Source: Odoribacter sp. (GTDB lineage Bacteria > Bacteroidota > Bacteroidia > Bacteroidales > Marinifilaceae). Taken from it: a DNA stretch of 64,000 nt. The DNA is taken from the NCBI GenBank assembly GCA_020024465.1, contig JAHHTT010000001.1, positions 124,001-188,000 on the forward strand, written 5' to 3'. The position numbers were made by a program, and so were the translations under genes. The notes beneath the pieces are model-generated. The model ran no database searches. It was not told the DNA's origin and saw only the letters and a list, made by a program, of their open reading frames with translations. How positions within the stretch are numbered: position 1 is the stretch's first letter; each line of letters opens with the position of its first letter. Shown here piece after piece: positions 17,861 to 25,721 of this stretch.

Positions 17861-17890
17861 ATTTAAATATCCTACCAGAGATATTTAAAT
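17861..17890 (+). promoter_or_regulatory. Perfect inverted repeat covering the transposase start codon
   Basis: ATTTAAATATC (17861-17871) and GATATTTAAAT (17880-17890) form an 11-bp stem with an 8-base loop. The right arm includes the first two bases of the ATG at 17889. In RNA this would hide the start codon. In DNA it could be an operator for the transposase. An AGGA sequence at 17847-17850 lies too far from the ATG to serve as a normal ribosome site. Confidence 0.6.
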
Positions 17891-19100
17891 GAAAACGAAA
17901 TCTCCTTCAGAAATGCTTACAACAGAAGATATAGCCTTTATGTCCACGCTCAATGAATTCCAAAGAAGGCAGTTCCTTGCATTGCGAGCGATCACCCTTG
18001 GCAGACATGGCGTTGATAAAGTTAGTAAATTTATTAAAGTCAGCAAAAATACTTTGTATAAAGGTATGCAAGAACTCAAAGACGGATATACTCCAGTTCA
18101 AGGAAAGCAGCAACGCCCCGAAGGTGGACGCAAGAGTTTTGTGTCGCAGCATCCGGAATGGATTGATGCTATCAAACTTGTCATAGAGCCTCACTCTGCA
18201 GGTCTTCCTCAAGATGAGACTGTTATTTGGGTCTCTCTGACTGTCAGCCAAATAAAGAGCGAGATGTCTAAAGCCGAATATGAGATATCCGAATACATTA
18301 TCAGACAAATACTTAAATCTCTTGGATTCCGCAGGCGCTCTTTCATAAAGGACTTGCCTCTGGCCGAATCGAAGGATAGGGATGTCCAATTCAATAACAT
18401 TGCTGACATCAGGGAACAATGTGAGGAACTCAGGCTCCCGGTTCTCAGCATTGATACCAAGAAGAAGGAACTTATCGGCAACTTCAAACGTGAGGGGAAG
18501 GTTTTCAGTACAGGACAGCCAAAGGTGCTCGATCATGACTTTGAGACATTTGCCGAATGTAAAATAATACCTCACGGCATCTTTGACGTGGCAAAGAATG
18601 TCGGATATATGACACTTGACTCCAATCATGATACTTCGGAGTTTGTCAGTGATAACATAGAGAGGATATGGAAGCAGCATCTGGAAAAGATGTATCCAAA
18701 TGCAAAGACCATCGTACTGTTGTGTGATGGAGGTGGCTCCAACTCCAATAGGCACAGAATATTTAAGCAAGACATTATGCTCTTCTCTAATAAACTGAAT
18801 ATGAACATACTGGTTATGCATTATCCCCCTTATTGCTCAACGTTCAATTCCATAGAACACAGACTCTTCTCGCAGATCTCGAGAAGTTGGAGCGGAGCAT
18901 CGCTAATTTCTATGAAGAATGTTGCTGATAAGGCTGTTGCAACCACTACATCAAAAGGACTGATTGTACACGTAAACATAAATGACAAAACTTATGATAT
19001 CAAAAGACAAATCGATTCGGACTACGAGAGAAAAGCCGGACGGAGGATTGTGCATCAAGTTAATCTCCCTAAGTGGAATTATCTCGTTAAACCGAATTGA
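17889..19100 (+). CDS. ISAzo13-family transposase
   Basis: This 403-residue DDE transposase appears intact. The N-terminal part (about 1-120) has a helix-turn-helix-like region (VSKFIKVSKNTLYKGMQEL). The RNase H-like core carries probable catalytic Asp in LSIDTKKKELIGNFKR, Asp in VLLCDGGGSNSNRH and Glu in STFNSIEHRLFS, all characteristic of ISAzo13 transposases. An in-frame TAA directly precedes the ATG, so the start cannot lie further upstream. The palindrome over the ATG suggests self-limited expression. Confidence 0.93.
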   Translation: MKTKSPSEMLTTEDIAFMSTLNEFQRRQFLALRAITLGRHGVDKVSKFIKVSKNTLYKGMQELKDGYTPVQGKQQRPEGGRKSFVSQHPEWIDAIKLVIEPHSAGLPQDETVIWVSLTVSQIKSEMSKAEYEISEYIIRQILKSLGFRRRSFIKDLPLAESKDRDVQFNNIADIREQCEELRLPVLSIDTKKKELIGNFKREGKVFSTGQPKVLDHDFETFAECKIIPHGIFDVAKNVGYMTLDSNHDTSEFVSDNIERIWKQHLEKMYPNAKTIVLLCDGGGSNSNRHRIFKQDIMLFSNKLNMNILVMHYPPYCSTFNSIEHRLFSQISRSWSGASLISMKNVADKAVATTTSKGLIVHVNINDKTYDIKRQIDSDYERKAGRRIVHQVNLPKWNYLVKPN

Positions 19101-19145
19101 AGTTTACCAAATTATTTTTTTATCATTACTTAAAACGACAAACCG

Positions 19146-21137
19146 ATGAACCTGAGAAATCTTACGCAAGAAGAAATCACGTTACTATCCTGTCAGGGTT
19201 GCACTGCCTCCGACTGGCAACGGGTTCTTGTTGATCCGGACTTTAAGACAGACTTTATTCACCATACCCGTTTTTCCGGAGATGTCAGTCTGGGAGTGTT
19301 TGAGCATGAATTCATTCTTGACGGAGGGATGCCCAAACATTCGGGTCTGAATTATGTGACATTGCATAATTGCCGTGTGGGCAATAATACACTGATTGAA
19401 AATATTCCAAACTATATCGCCAATTATAATATCGGAGAGGAATGTTTTATCCAAAATGCGAATCTGATTGTGACAGAGGGTTACAGCTCATTCGGGAATG
19501 GTACGCCGGTGGCTGTGCTCAATGAAACAGGAGGACGCGAAGTACCGATTTTCAATGAACTGTCTGCCCATCTGGCATATATCATCGCACTCTACCGCCA
19601 TTATCCACCACTGACCGAAAAATTGAAAAACATCATTGCCAACTACACGGAGGATATATCATCGGACCGCGGCACCATCGGCAATCGGGTGCATATTATC
19701 AATACAGGCACAATCCGGAATGTAGCTGTCGGCGATCATGCAACCATCGACGGAGCATCACGGCTGAAAAACGGTTCGATTAACAGCAATGCCCTGGCTC
19801 CCGTGAATATCGGACACAATGTGGTAGCCGAAGACTTTATCATTTCATCCGGAGCCAGCGTGACGGACGGAGCTGCGCTGATTCGCTGTTTTGTGGGACA
19901 GGCCTGCCATTTGGGACATCTGTTTTCGGCTCATGATTCGCTGTTTTTCAGTAATTGTCAGGGAGAAAACGGTGAGGCTTGCGCCGTGTTTGCAGGACCT
20001 TATACGGTGACAATGCACAAATCCAGCCTGTTGATTGCCGGCATGTTTTCATTTTTGAATGCCGGCAGCGGCTCAAACCAAAGCAACCACCTCTATAAAC
20101 TGGGACCGATTCATCAGGGGATTGTGGAACGCGGCTCGAAGACCACCAGTGACTCCTATATATTATGGCCGGCAAAAATCGGAGCCTTTTCGCTTATCAT
20201 GGGCCGGCATGTGAGTCATCCGGACACTTCCGATCTGCCTTTTTCATATTTGATAGAACAAAACAACCAGACGTATCTGGTGCCGGCAGTGAATCTTCGA
20301 AGCGTGGGCACCATCCGCGATGCCCAAAAATGGCCCAAGCGAGACAAACGTACCGACTCCTGCCAACTGGATTACATCAATTTCAATCTGCTGAGTCCCT
20401 ATACGATTCAAAAGATGCTACGCGGAACAGAAGTATTGCACACATTACAGGAGATTTCCGGTGAAACATCGGAGGAATATTCTTATCAAAGCGCCCACAT
20501 CAAGAGCAGTTCACTTAAAAGAGGAATCCAATATTATGCAATGGCCATCAATAAATTTCTCGGCAACTCCATCATCAAACGACTGGAAAACATTCCTTTC
20601 CATAACAATGAGGAGATTCGCGCACGGTTGCAGCCCGATACTGAAAAAGGCAGCGGCGAATGGGTGGATCTTTGCGGATTAATTGCGCCTCAGAAGGAGA
20701 TTTTCGCTCTGCTCCGACACATTGTAGAAGGTGAAATCACGACAATCGAACAGATTGGCCACGTATTCCAACAATTGCATACAGACTATTACAGTCTGGA
20801 ATGGACCTGGGCCTGGGAGGTGATGCAGCAATGGTATGATGTCCGGCCGGAGAGCATCACTGCCGAGGATGTGATTCGCATTGTAACTATCTGGAAAGAT
20901 GCCGTGGTGACTCTTGACAAGATGTTATACGAGGATGCCAAGAAAGAATTTTCCATGACAGCACAGACCGGATTCGGAGCGGACGGCAACAAGAAGCAGA
21001 AAGTAATTGATTTCGAACAGGTTCGCGGAGCTTTCGATAACAATCCGTTTGTCGAGACAGTCAAGCGACACATCGATATCAAGACAACTCTCGGTGATGA
21101 ACTGATAGCACGACTGCACAATATTGCAGAGCGATAG
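19146..21137 (+). CDS. DUF4954 family protein (left-handed beta-helix)
   Basis: The 663-residue protein belongs to a family common in Bacteroidetes and annotated as DUF4954. The first two thirds (about 60-380) show hexapeptide-type repeats of a left-handed beta-helix, such as VGNNTLIENIPNYIANYNIG, VGDHATIDGASRL, IGHNVVAEDFIIS and VGQACHLGH, as found in sugar-nucleotide acyl- or nucleotidyltransferases. The C-terminal third is helical. There is no signal peptide. The gene starts right after the ISAzo13 element, so its native promoter may have been displaced. The biochemical role is unknown. Confidence 0.88.
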   Translation: MNLRNLTQEEITLLSCQGCTASDWQRVLVDPDFKTDFIHHTRFSGDVSLGVFEHEFILDGGMPKHSGLNYVTLHNCRVGNNTLIENIPNYIANYNIGEECFIQNANLIVTEGYSSFGNGTPVAVLNETGGREVPIFNELSAHLAYIIALYRHYPPLTEKLKNIIANYTEDISSDRGTIGNRVHIINTGTIRNVAVGDHATIDGASRLKNGSINSNALAPVNIGHNVVAEDFIISSGASVTDGAALIRCFVGQACHLGHLFSAHDSLFFSNCQGENGEACAVFAGPYTVTMHKSSLLIAGMFSFLNAGSGSNQSNHLYKLGPIHQGIVERGSKTTSDSYILWPAKIGAFSLIMGRHVSHPDTSDLPFSYLIEQNNQTYLVPAVNLRSVGTIRDAQKWPKRDKRTDSCQLDYINFNLLSPYTIQKMLRGTEVLHTLQEISGETSEEYSYQSAHIKSSSLKRGIQYYAMAINKFLGNSIIKRLENIPFHNNEEIRARLQPDTEKGSGEWVDLCGLIAPQKEIFALLRHIVEGEITTIEQIGHVFQQLHTDYYSLEWTWAWEVMQQWYDVRPESITAEDVIRIVTIWKDAVVTLDKMLYEDAKKEFSMTAQTGFGADGNKKQKVIDFEQVRGAFDNNPFVETVKRHIDIKTTLGDELIARLHNIAER

Positions 21138-21471
21138 GTCCCCGATACGGTCATACAAAAATTTCTGCCCGGACGGAGCAGGATTTTTGTCCAATCGCTG
21201 TGCATATTCAAGAGGGGTAACGATTGAATGAATTACAGGCCCCGTCTGTTTGCCGGTCGGCAAATCCTCAATATTCAATTGCAAGAAGTGATTCCTGCAG
21301 ATTTTATTTGTACTTTTACACTGTCCAGGGAGATTTGTTTGATTCCATATGCAACACTGGATTAAGCGAATCTCTTGATATGAAAAAAAGGGATATTACC
21401 TTGTTTTTCGGTTTTTAAGTATATTTTTTATAGTGTTGCGGAATTGTGTGAAAAATAAAAAATATTGCTGT
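21138..21471. other. Intergenic region with a terminator-like hairpin and a nested inverted repeat
   Basis: After the DUF4954 stop codon, AAAAATTTCTGC near 21157 can pair imperfectly with GCAGGATTTTT, a likely terminator. Further on, ATTGAAT (21223-21229) and ATTCAAT (21273-21279) flank the inner arms TTTGCCG (21249-21255) and CGGCAAA (21258-21264). I see no gene. Confidence 0.5.
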
Positions 21472-21912
21472 ATGGTTACCTTATCACTACCGCCATTTGA
21501 TTATAAGATAAAGAGACTGGAGGAAAATGTTTTGATTTTTGATATTATCCGTAAAAAATATGTTGTCCTGACACCAGAAGAATGGGTTCGCCAACATTTG
21601 GTACACTATCTGATAAACGTTAAGGGATGTTCGCCGGCCTTGATTGCTATTGAACGGGGGATTGAACTTTATGGTTTGCCGCGTCGTTTTGATGTAGTGG
21701 TATTCGATCGTTCCGGCACACCGTGGCTACTGGTAGAATGTAAGGCACCGTCAGTAGTGCTCAGCCGTCAGGTGTTCGATCAGGCCTTCCGTTACAATAT
21801 CACATTGTCAGCACCCTATGTGGCAGTTACAAACGGAGTGACGCATTTTTGTGGAAAAATCGACCAACGGCGTGGTTTTGTGTTCCAGCATGATTTTCCT
21901 GAATTCAAATAA
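21472..21912 (+). CDS. HsdR N-terminal-like protein, PD-(D/E)xK nuclease fold
   Basis: This 146-residue cytoplasmic protein resembles the N-terminal nuclease domain of type I restriction R subunits. It occurs as a stand-alone conserved gene in Bacteroidetes. The probable active site is Asp in RRFDVVVFD and the Glu-x-Lys in WLLVECKAP; LTPEEWVRQHLVHYL precedes them. No methylase or specificity gene is nearby, so it is unlikely to be part of a restriction system. A longer reading begins with GTG at 21433, but the ATG at 21472 (MVTLSLPPF) fits the family start better. It ends just before a strong terminator. Confidence 0.85.
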   Translation: MVTLSLPPFDYKIKRLEENVLIFDIIRKKYVVLTPEEWVRQHLVHYLINVKGCSPALIAIERGIELYGLPRRFDVVVFDRSGTPWLLVECKAPSVVLSRQVFDQAFRYNITLSAPYVAVTNGVTHFCGKIDQRRGFVFQHDFPEFK

Positions 21913-21950
21913 ACAAAAGAGGACTTCCATTAGAAAGTCCTCTTTTGTTT
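21911..21950. terminator. Bidirectional terminator between the HsdR_N-like gene and meaB
   Basis: A 16-bp stem, AAACAAAAGAGGACTT with AAGTCCTCTTTTGTTT, has an 8-base loop and A/T-rich arms on both sides. It serves two convergent genes. Confidence 0.9.
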
Positions 21951-21962
21951 ATTTTTCCTTTT

Positions 21963-23063
21963 TTACCCTTTGAAATACTTGTCCAATAGCTCGAAAGCTG
22001 CGGCAAACGAACTTACCTGATTTTTCATTACCTGTTCCTCGGCAACTTTCAGGTTTTCCTTCTGGCTTTGATAGAAGAGGTTGCGTAATTGTTCGTTGAT
22101 AGTTTCATACATCCAGTATTTCGACTGCTCGGATCTTCGTCGTTCAAAATAGCCGTTCTGTTGGGTCTCACTGCAATAATGCAGGATGTTATCCCAAATG
22201 GCATCGATACCGGTACGTTCGTAGGCAGAACAAGTCATCACCTTCGGCATGACACCTGATTCATGAGGCGGAAAATAGTGAAGAGCTGTTGTCAGCTGGG
22301 CTTTGGCCAGTTCGGCACGCTGGATGTTGTTGCCGTCAGCTTTATTGATGATGATACTGTCTGCCATCTCCATGATACCGCGTTTGATGCCCTGCAGTTC
22401 ATCTCCGGCTCCGGCAATTTGAACCAGCAGGAAAAAGTCCACCATTGAATGGACAGCGGTTTCACTTTGTCCGACACCCACCGTTTCAATCAGAATGATA
22501 TCGAATCCGGCTGTTTCGCACAAAATCATGGCTTCGCGGGTTTTGCGGGCTACACCACCCAGCGAACCTGCGGATGGCGATGGACGGATATAGGCCAGCG
22601 GGTCACATGACAATTCCTCCATACGGGTCTTGTCTCCCAGAATACTGCCCTTGGAACGCTCGCTGCTCGGGTCGATGGCCAGTACGGCAATCTTGTGTCC
22701 CTCTTTGGTCAGGTATTTTCCGAAACTTTCGATAAACGTACTCTTTCCGGCTCCCGGTACACCTGTGATACCGATCCGTACAGACTGTCCCGATGAGGGC
22801 AGACAGCGTCTGATAACCTCCTGGGCTATCGTCTGGTGTTCAGGCTTAGAACTTTCCACCAGCGTAATTGCCTGGCTTAAAATATTGATATTGCCTTTCA
22901 ATATGCCTTCAACATAATCACCGGCAGTCAGTTCCTGCTTCCGAATCATTTTAAGACGTGCGGCAATATTGGGATTCATGGGTTCCGGCTGAGGAATTCC
23001 CTTGTTTACTTTTAATCCTTCATATTCCGGCGAATTTTCCGGATGTTCCATACATTCTGACAT
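21963..23063 (-). CDS. meaB: Methylmalonyl-CoA mutase-associated GTPase MeaB
   Basis: MeaB is a G3E-type GTPase that protects and helps reactivate B12-dependent methylmalonyl-CoA mutase. The 366-residue protein has the P-loop GVPGAGKSTF, a switch region with ILIETVGVGQSE and the guanine-recognition motif NKADGNN. A helical C-terminus follows. The ORF is open to 23120, but a -7 box at 23089-23096 would put the transcript start near 23082, so the start MSECMEHPENS at 23063 is preferred. The mutase genes are not in this window. Confidence 0.93.
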   Translation of the reverse strand: MSECMEHPENSPEYEGLKVNKGIPQPEPMNPNIAARLKMIRKQELTAGDYVEGILKGNINILSQAITLVESSKPEHQTIAQEVIRRCLPSSGQSVRIGITGVPGAGKSTFIESFGKYLTKEGHKIAVLAIDPSSERSKGSILGDKTRMEELSCDPLAYIRPSPSAGSLGGVARKTREAMILCETAGFDIILIETVGVGQSETAVHSMVDFFLLVQIAGAGDELQGIKRGIMEMADSIIINKADGNNIQRAELAKAQLTTALHYFPPHESGVMPKVMTCSAYERTGIDAIWDNILHYCSETQQNGYFERRRSEQSKYWMYETINEQLRNLFYQSQKENLKVAEEQVMKNQVSSFAAAFELLDKYFKG

Positions 23064-23088
23064 GACTATCTTTAATTTTGATTTACTG

Positions 23089-23096
23089 CAAAGATA
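23089..23096 (-). promoter_or_regulatory. meaB promoter (-7 box)
   Basis: The minus strand reads TATCTTTG, a match to TAnnTTTG. Its position decides the meaB start codon in favour of 23063. Confidence 0.65.
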
Positions 23097-23120
23097 CAAT
23101 CTTAAAATGAGAATAAACAT

Positions 23121-23439
23121 TCCTCGCCGGATGATTTTTCACCGTTCCCTTCATTCCACATTATGCCTCACTTATTCAGAATGTTTCCATACTCCATAAA
23201 CTTACTTCTGTTTCAAGAATCCTGCCATGTAATTTCTTCAGCATCTTATAAATATCCTGCGGCAGCAATAAACAAACAGCAGACTGACAATCTAATACAC
23301 TGTTTGAAAAACAGAGGAAACCACTACCTAATATATGGATACACCTACTACCAATATACCACATTATAGGTATTGTATATCCTTAAATTCGGAGAGAAAT
23401 TTGTCCCTTTAAAAAAATACCTAATAACCTATATCGCCA
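23121..23439. other. Upstream region of the FecA-like/SusCD operon with an extended imperfect palindrome
   Basis: No gene is visible. An imperfect dyad spans 23337-23382, with outer arms GGATACAC and GTATATCC and inner arms ATACC and GGTAT. ACCTAATA occurs on either side (near 23326 and 23422). No clear TAnnTTTG box was found before the receptor gene. The palindrome is a candidate operator for the downstream operon. Confidence 0.35.
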
Positions 23440-25683
23440 ATGATTTCAAAAAAAGTAGTATTCTTTTTATTATTTATCACCGGAGAATTGCAATTATTTG
23501 CACAAGAACAAGAATCAAAGCAGGAAATAAAGGCAGACACGGCCCTCAATCTGGAAGAAGTTGTCATCACTTCCCGTCAGATTTTAGGAAGTAAATTCAT
23601 GGCAAGAAACCGCGCGGGATCTGCCTACTATGTTTCGCCTGAAGAAATCCTCAAATTCGGGTATACGGACATCAACCGTATGTTAAAAGCCGTACCCGGA
23701 GTCAACATGTATGAAGAAGACGGATTCGGTCTCCGTCCTAACATCAGTCTGCGCGGAACGAAAGCAGAAAGAAGTGAAAGAATTTCCATCATGGAAGACG
23801 GGATTCTTGCAGCTCCTGCACCCTACTCCGCTCCTGCGGCCTATTATTTTCCCAATGCAGCCCGCATGTATGCCATTGAAGTATTAAAGGGAAGCAGTCA
23901 GATACAATATGGTCCCTTTACCACAGGGGGAGCCATAAATATGGTTTCCACTCCCATTCCGGAAACATTCAGTATCAAGGCAGCTCTCACCTATGGTTCA
24001 TACAATACTTTAAAATCGCATCTCACCATCGGGAATTCATGGAAACATTTCGGATTCATGACCGAATACCTCAGGTATAGTTCTGATGGATTCAAAAAAT
24101 TCGAGAACAGACGGTGCAAAGGATTCACACGGAACGACTTTATCGGGAAAATAATGGTGAGGACTGACAAATCCCACCCCGTGGGACATTTACTGGAATT
24201 GAAATTCGGATATGCCGACGAACTTTCCGACGAAACCTATGTGGGAGTGACTGAAGAGGATTTCAAGAAAACCCCCTTTTTAAGATATCCCGGTTCACAA
24301 ATGGATGAAATGAAAAATGATCATCAGCAATGGGTACTCACCTATCGCCTGAACATTCCTCACAAGATTTCTGTTACGGCCAATGCCTATTACAACCGTT
24401 TTCACCGTAATTGGTATAAACTGAATGACGTCCGTGCCGGAATCACCCCAAAGGAGAAAAGGTCTATATCAGATGTCCTTACTGACCCGGAAACCAATCA
24501 TCTGTATTTTGACATTCTCACAGGAAAAAGCGATCAGCCGGGCGAAGCTCTGCTGGTAAGAGCCAATAACAGGACTTATCATTCCAAAGGCGTACAGGCC
24601 AAAATGGAATATAAGCTGCACACTTACAAACTCTATATGGATTTTGAATTAGGCCTGCGCCTGCATCATGACGAAGAAGACCGTTTTCAATGGGATGACG
24701 CCTATTCCATGATAAACAAGAAAATGGAAATATTCAGAGAAGGAATCCACGGGAGCAATGCAAATCGTCTTATATCCGCCGATGCTTTTGCCGGATACCT
24801 GCTGGCCAAAGCCCAATATGGCGGCTGGACTCTGACCGGAGGTCTGCGATATGAAGATGTCGACTTACTGGAAAAAGACTATACGAAAGAGGATTTGGAC
24901 CGTACAGGAAAAATTCGGATTGAGACACCGAACAGAGCCCGCGTCGTAATCCCAGGCGTCGGATTAAGCTACCAGATAATGAATGAATTATCATTGTTCA
25001 CAGGAGTACACAAGGGATTCTCTCCCCCAAGCGCAGTACTGAATCAGGAAGCGGAAAGCAGTATCAACATGGAATTAGGCGCCCGTCTCTCCACGGACAA
25101 TCTTAAAGCAGAAGCCATTGGTTTCTGTAACAAATACAGCCACATGTTAGGAAGTGATCTTGCTGCTGCCGGCGGCCTCGGCACTTTGGAACAGTTCAGT
25201 GTAGGAAAAGCATTGGTAAAAGGAATAGAAATGCTGGTCCAATATCAGCCGTTATCTGAAAAATGTCCTGTCCAAATGCCACTACAACTCTCCTATACAT
25301 ATACCGATACAGAGTTGAAATCATCATTTTCCAACAAGACATGGGGCAATGTCCGGAAAGGGGATGAAATTCCCTATATATTCAAACATGCCTTGAACAT
25401 ACAGTGGGGAATAGAACACAGATTATTCGATGTCAATATTACAGCACGCTATAACAGCGACATGCGCACGACACCCGGACAAGGTAAAATTGCAGAAAGA
25501 GAAAAAATTCCGGCTCATTTCATTTTGGATGCATCAGCCAATGCACATATTAACAAATGGCTTATTCTGAAAGTAAACGCTATTAACCTTGCGAATAAAA
25601 CATACCTTACATCACGGCACCCGTCAGGACTCCGTGCAGGGCATCCATTCGGAATCTATGGCGGAGTAAGCCTGCAATTCTGA
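23440..25683 (+). CDS. TonB-dependent receptor, FecA-like
   Basis: The 747-residue outer-membrane receptor has a signal peptide ending near LQLFAQ (about 22). A TonB-box-like segment follows (ALNLEEVVITS), then a plug (about 50-170, including INRMLKAVPGVNMYEEDG, RPNISLRGT and IEVLKGSSQIQYGPFTTGGA). The 22-strand barrel ends in GIYGGVSLQF. The plug sequence resembles the FecA / ferric citrate branch rather than SusC, and there is no carboxypeptidase-like or STN domain. It is the first gene of a run ending near 37 kb; the next gene, a SusC, starts 38 bases later. Iron or haem transport is possible, but the ligand cannot be read from sequence. Confidence 0.9.
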   Translation: MISKKVVFFLLFITGELQLFAQEQESKQEIKADTALNLEEVVITSRQILGSKFMARNRAGSAYYVSPEEILKFGYTDINRMLKAVPGVNMYEEDGFGLRPNISLRGTKAERSERISIMEDGILAAPAPYSAPAAYYFPNAARMYAIEVLKGSSQIQYGPFTTGGAINMVSTPIPETFSIKAALTYGSYNTLKSHLTIGNSWKHFGFMTEYLRYSSDGFKKFENRRCKGFTRNDFIGKIMVRTDKSHPVGHLLELKFGYADELSDETYVGVTEEDFKKTPFLRYPGSQMDEMKNDHQQWVLTYRLNIPHKISVTANAYYNRFHRNWYKLNDVRAGITPKEKRSISDVLTDPETNHLYFDILTGKSDQPGEALLVRANNRTYHSKGVQAKMEYKLHTYKLYMDFELGLRLHHDEEDRFQWDDAYSMINKKMEIFREGIHGSNANRLISADAFAGYLLAKAQYGGWTLTGGLRYEDVDLLEKDYTKEDLDRTGKIRIETPNRARVVIPGVGLSYQIMNELSLFTGVHKGFSPPSAVLNQEAESSINMELGARLSTDNLKAEAIGFCNKYSHMLGSDLAAAGGLGTLEQFSVGKALVKGIEMLVQYQPLSEKCPVQMPLQLSYTYTDTELKSSFSNKTWGNVRKGDEIPYIFKHALNIQWGIEHRLFDVNITARYNSDMRTTPGQGKIAEREKIPAHFILDASANAHINKWLILKVNAINLANKTYLTSRHPSGLRAGHPFGIYGGVSLQF

Positions 25684-25721
25684 TTGTTTCTATTCCATAA
25701 TTCATTAATAACAATTCTTAT

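Larger units (their letters stand above)
17688..19132 (+). mobile_element. ISAzo13-family insertion sequence
   Basis: The transposase gene is flanked by imperfect terminal inverted repeats. The left end (about 17688-17719) reads AATCATTAAAAAATAAATTG then ACAGTTTCA. The right end (19127 back to about 19098, read on the minus strand) reads AATGATAAAAAAATAATTTG then GTAAACTTCA. Most positions agree. The element is about 1.44 kb, normal for the family, and its transposase ORF is open from end to end. It sits between the 3' end of the small ORF and the start of the DUF4954 gene. The exact outer bases and target duplication could not be fixed. Confidence 0.75.

Noticed and set aside
17907..18821. 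304-residue minus-strand ORF opposite the ISAzo13 transposase
   Set aside because: It lies wholly inside the transposase gene on the other strand, whose DDE motifs are clear; this is a shadow reading frame.
21472..21912. Possible restriction-modification or defence system
   Set aside because: Only a stand-alone HsdR_N-like domain is present; no methylase, specificity subunit or helicase domain is nearby.
23121..23439. Possible cobalamin riboswitch before the FecA-like receptor
   Set aside because: I looked for the conserved B12-box type sequence and found none; only an imperfect palindrome is present.
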